DNA from: Actinomycetes bacterium
GTDB lineage: Bacteria; Actinomycetota; Thermoleophilia; RBG-16-64-13
Assembly: GCA_021815245.1 (NCBI GenBank)
Contig: JAKAHF010000159.1
Span: 1-6,240, forward strand
DNA length: 6,240 nt
Direction of reading: 5' to 3'
Shown here: piece by piece, positions 5,880 through 6,240 of the stretch
How the letters are laid out: every line of letters starts with the position of its first letter
Numbering within the stretch: the first letter of the stretch is position 1
Notes under the pieces: model-generated
Seen by the model: the letters and a program-made list of their open reading frames with translations, nothing else
What the model was told of the DNA's origin: nothing
The model's database searches: none
Program-made: the position numbers and the translations under genes

Positions 5880-5892
5880 AAGAAGCATTCTT
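5880..5892. promoter_or_regulatory. Candidate operator dyad at the Fur-family promoter
   Basis: AAGAA-GCA-TTCTT is a 5-3-5 inverted repeat in an AT-rich patch of otherwise GC-rich DNA, directly over the predicted transcription start. Fur-family regulators commonly bind AT-rich dyads and control their own genes. The match to canonical Fur or PerR boxes is partial, so this is tentative. Confidence 0.35.
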
Positions 5893-5916
5893 AATAAAGT
5901 GGCGAGTAGCCCCGGT

Positions 5917-6240
5917 ATGGACGTGCCGATTCCCGAGATCGAAGTCGAACGCCGTGTCGCCGCCTTCGTTGAGGCCCTGCACGCCGAGGGTCAACGGGTG
6001 ACTCGACAGCGCCTCGAGGTGGCGCGGGAGATCGCGCGCACGTCCACTCATCCGGATGTGGAGGCCGTCTGCGAAAACGTTCGCGAGCGCATCCCGAGCA
6101 TCTCCCTCGACACTGTCTATCGAACACTTGCGACTCTGGAAAGACGGGGCTTCGTCCGCAGGGTGGAGGCGGTGGAGGGCCCCACACGCTACGACCCCAA
6201 TCTCGAACACCACCACCACTTTATCTGCACCAAATGCGGC
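5917..6240 (+). CDS. Fur-family metal/peroxide-responsive regulator (3' truncated)
   Basis: The first 108 residues are visible; the frame is open to the edge of the window. The N-terminal winged-helix domain includes the helix QRVTRQRLEVAREIA (26-40) and the recognition-helix motif SLDTVYRTLATLERRGFV (63-80), a Fur-family hallmark. RYDPNLEHHHHFICTKCG (91-108) begins the dimerisation domain, with the His cluster (98-101) and the first structural-zinc pair Cys104-X-X-Cys107. His46, Asp93, His99 and His101 sit where the regulatory metal ligands lie in PerR-like proteins, but Fur homologues can have the same residues, so Fur, PerR and Zur cannot be separated here. The second CXXC should lie beyond the window. 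ATG 5917 is chosen although its ribosome site is weak; an in-frame GTG at 5899 would add six residues. It is divergent from the RRM gene and shares its promoter region. Confidence 0.9.
   Translation, partial: MDVPIPEIEVERRVAAFVEALHAEGQRVTRQRLEVAREIARTSTHPDVEAVCENVRERIPSISLDTVYRTLATLERRGFVRRVEAVEGPTRYDPNLEHHHHFICTKCG

Noticed and set aside
5869..6219. - strand open frames overlapping the right-hand end
   Set aside because: They are antisense to a clear Fur-family reading frame starting at 5917.

Overview
The window is GC-rich bacterial DNA with compact, mostly co-directional genes. It is dominated by a complete corrinoid-dependent methyl-transfer operon. Fused high-GC hairpins, GTG-start usage and a B12-type methyltransferase cassette fit an anaerobic or facultatively anaerobic GC-rich bacterium, for example an anaerobic actinomycete, chloroflexote or desulfobacterial lineage. 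The sequence alone does not settle the phylum.

Layout. Positions 1-531 hold the 3' end of a branched-chain-amino-acid-type ABC transporter substrate-binding protein. An intergenic stretch (532-682) carries two adjacent perfect hairpins, the second with a 20-bp uninterrupted stem. Positions 683-5047 hold four genes on the + strand: two tandem paralogous uroporphyrinogen-decarboxylase (URO-D) family methyltransferases, one B12-binding corrinoid protein, and a third, divergent URO-D family methyltransferase. The genes overlap by 4 bases, are 14 bases apart, and overlap by 1 base. A perfect 11-bp hairpin terminator follows (5066-5091), then a 169-bp near-perfectly symmetric palindromic element with 22-bp terminal inverted repeats (5102-5270), which looks like a miniature non-autonomous mobile element. 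On the - strand lies a small RRM RNA-binding protein (5321-5653). A divergent promoter region (5654-5916) leads into the 5' part of a Fur-family regulator, which runs off the right edge.

How the genes may work together. In known methyltransferase systems one URO-D-fold enzyme (MT-I) moves a methyl group from a substrate to the corrinoid protein, and a second enzyme (MT-II) moves it on to a carrier such as a pterin or a thiol. Here the two tandem paralogs lack the thiol zinc ligands of the MtaA/MtbA type and instead share a Glu-X20-His spacing. The last gene keeps a His-X-Asp...Cys arrangement closer to MtaA/MtbA. I therefore infer that the paralog pair acts on the substrate side and the last gene on the acceptor side. 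The upstream solute-binding protein could supply the methylated substrate. The substrate is unknown; a methoxylated aromatic or another methyl ether/methylated compound is the leading guess. No corrinoid-reactivating protein or methyltetrahydrofolate methyltransferase is visible inside the window.
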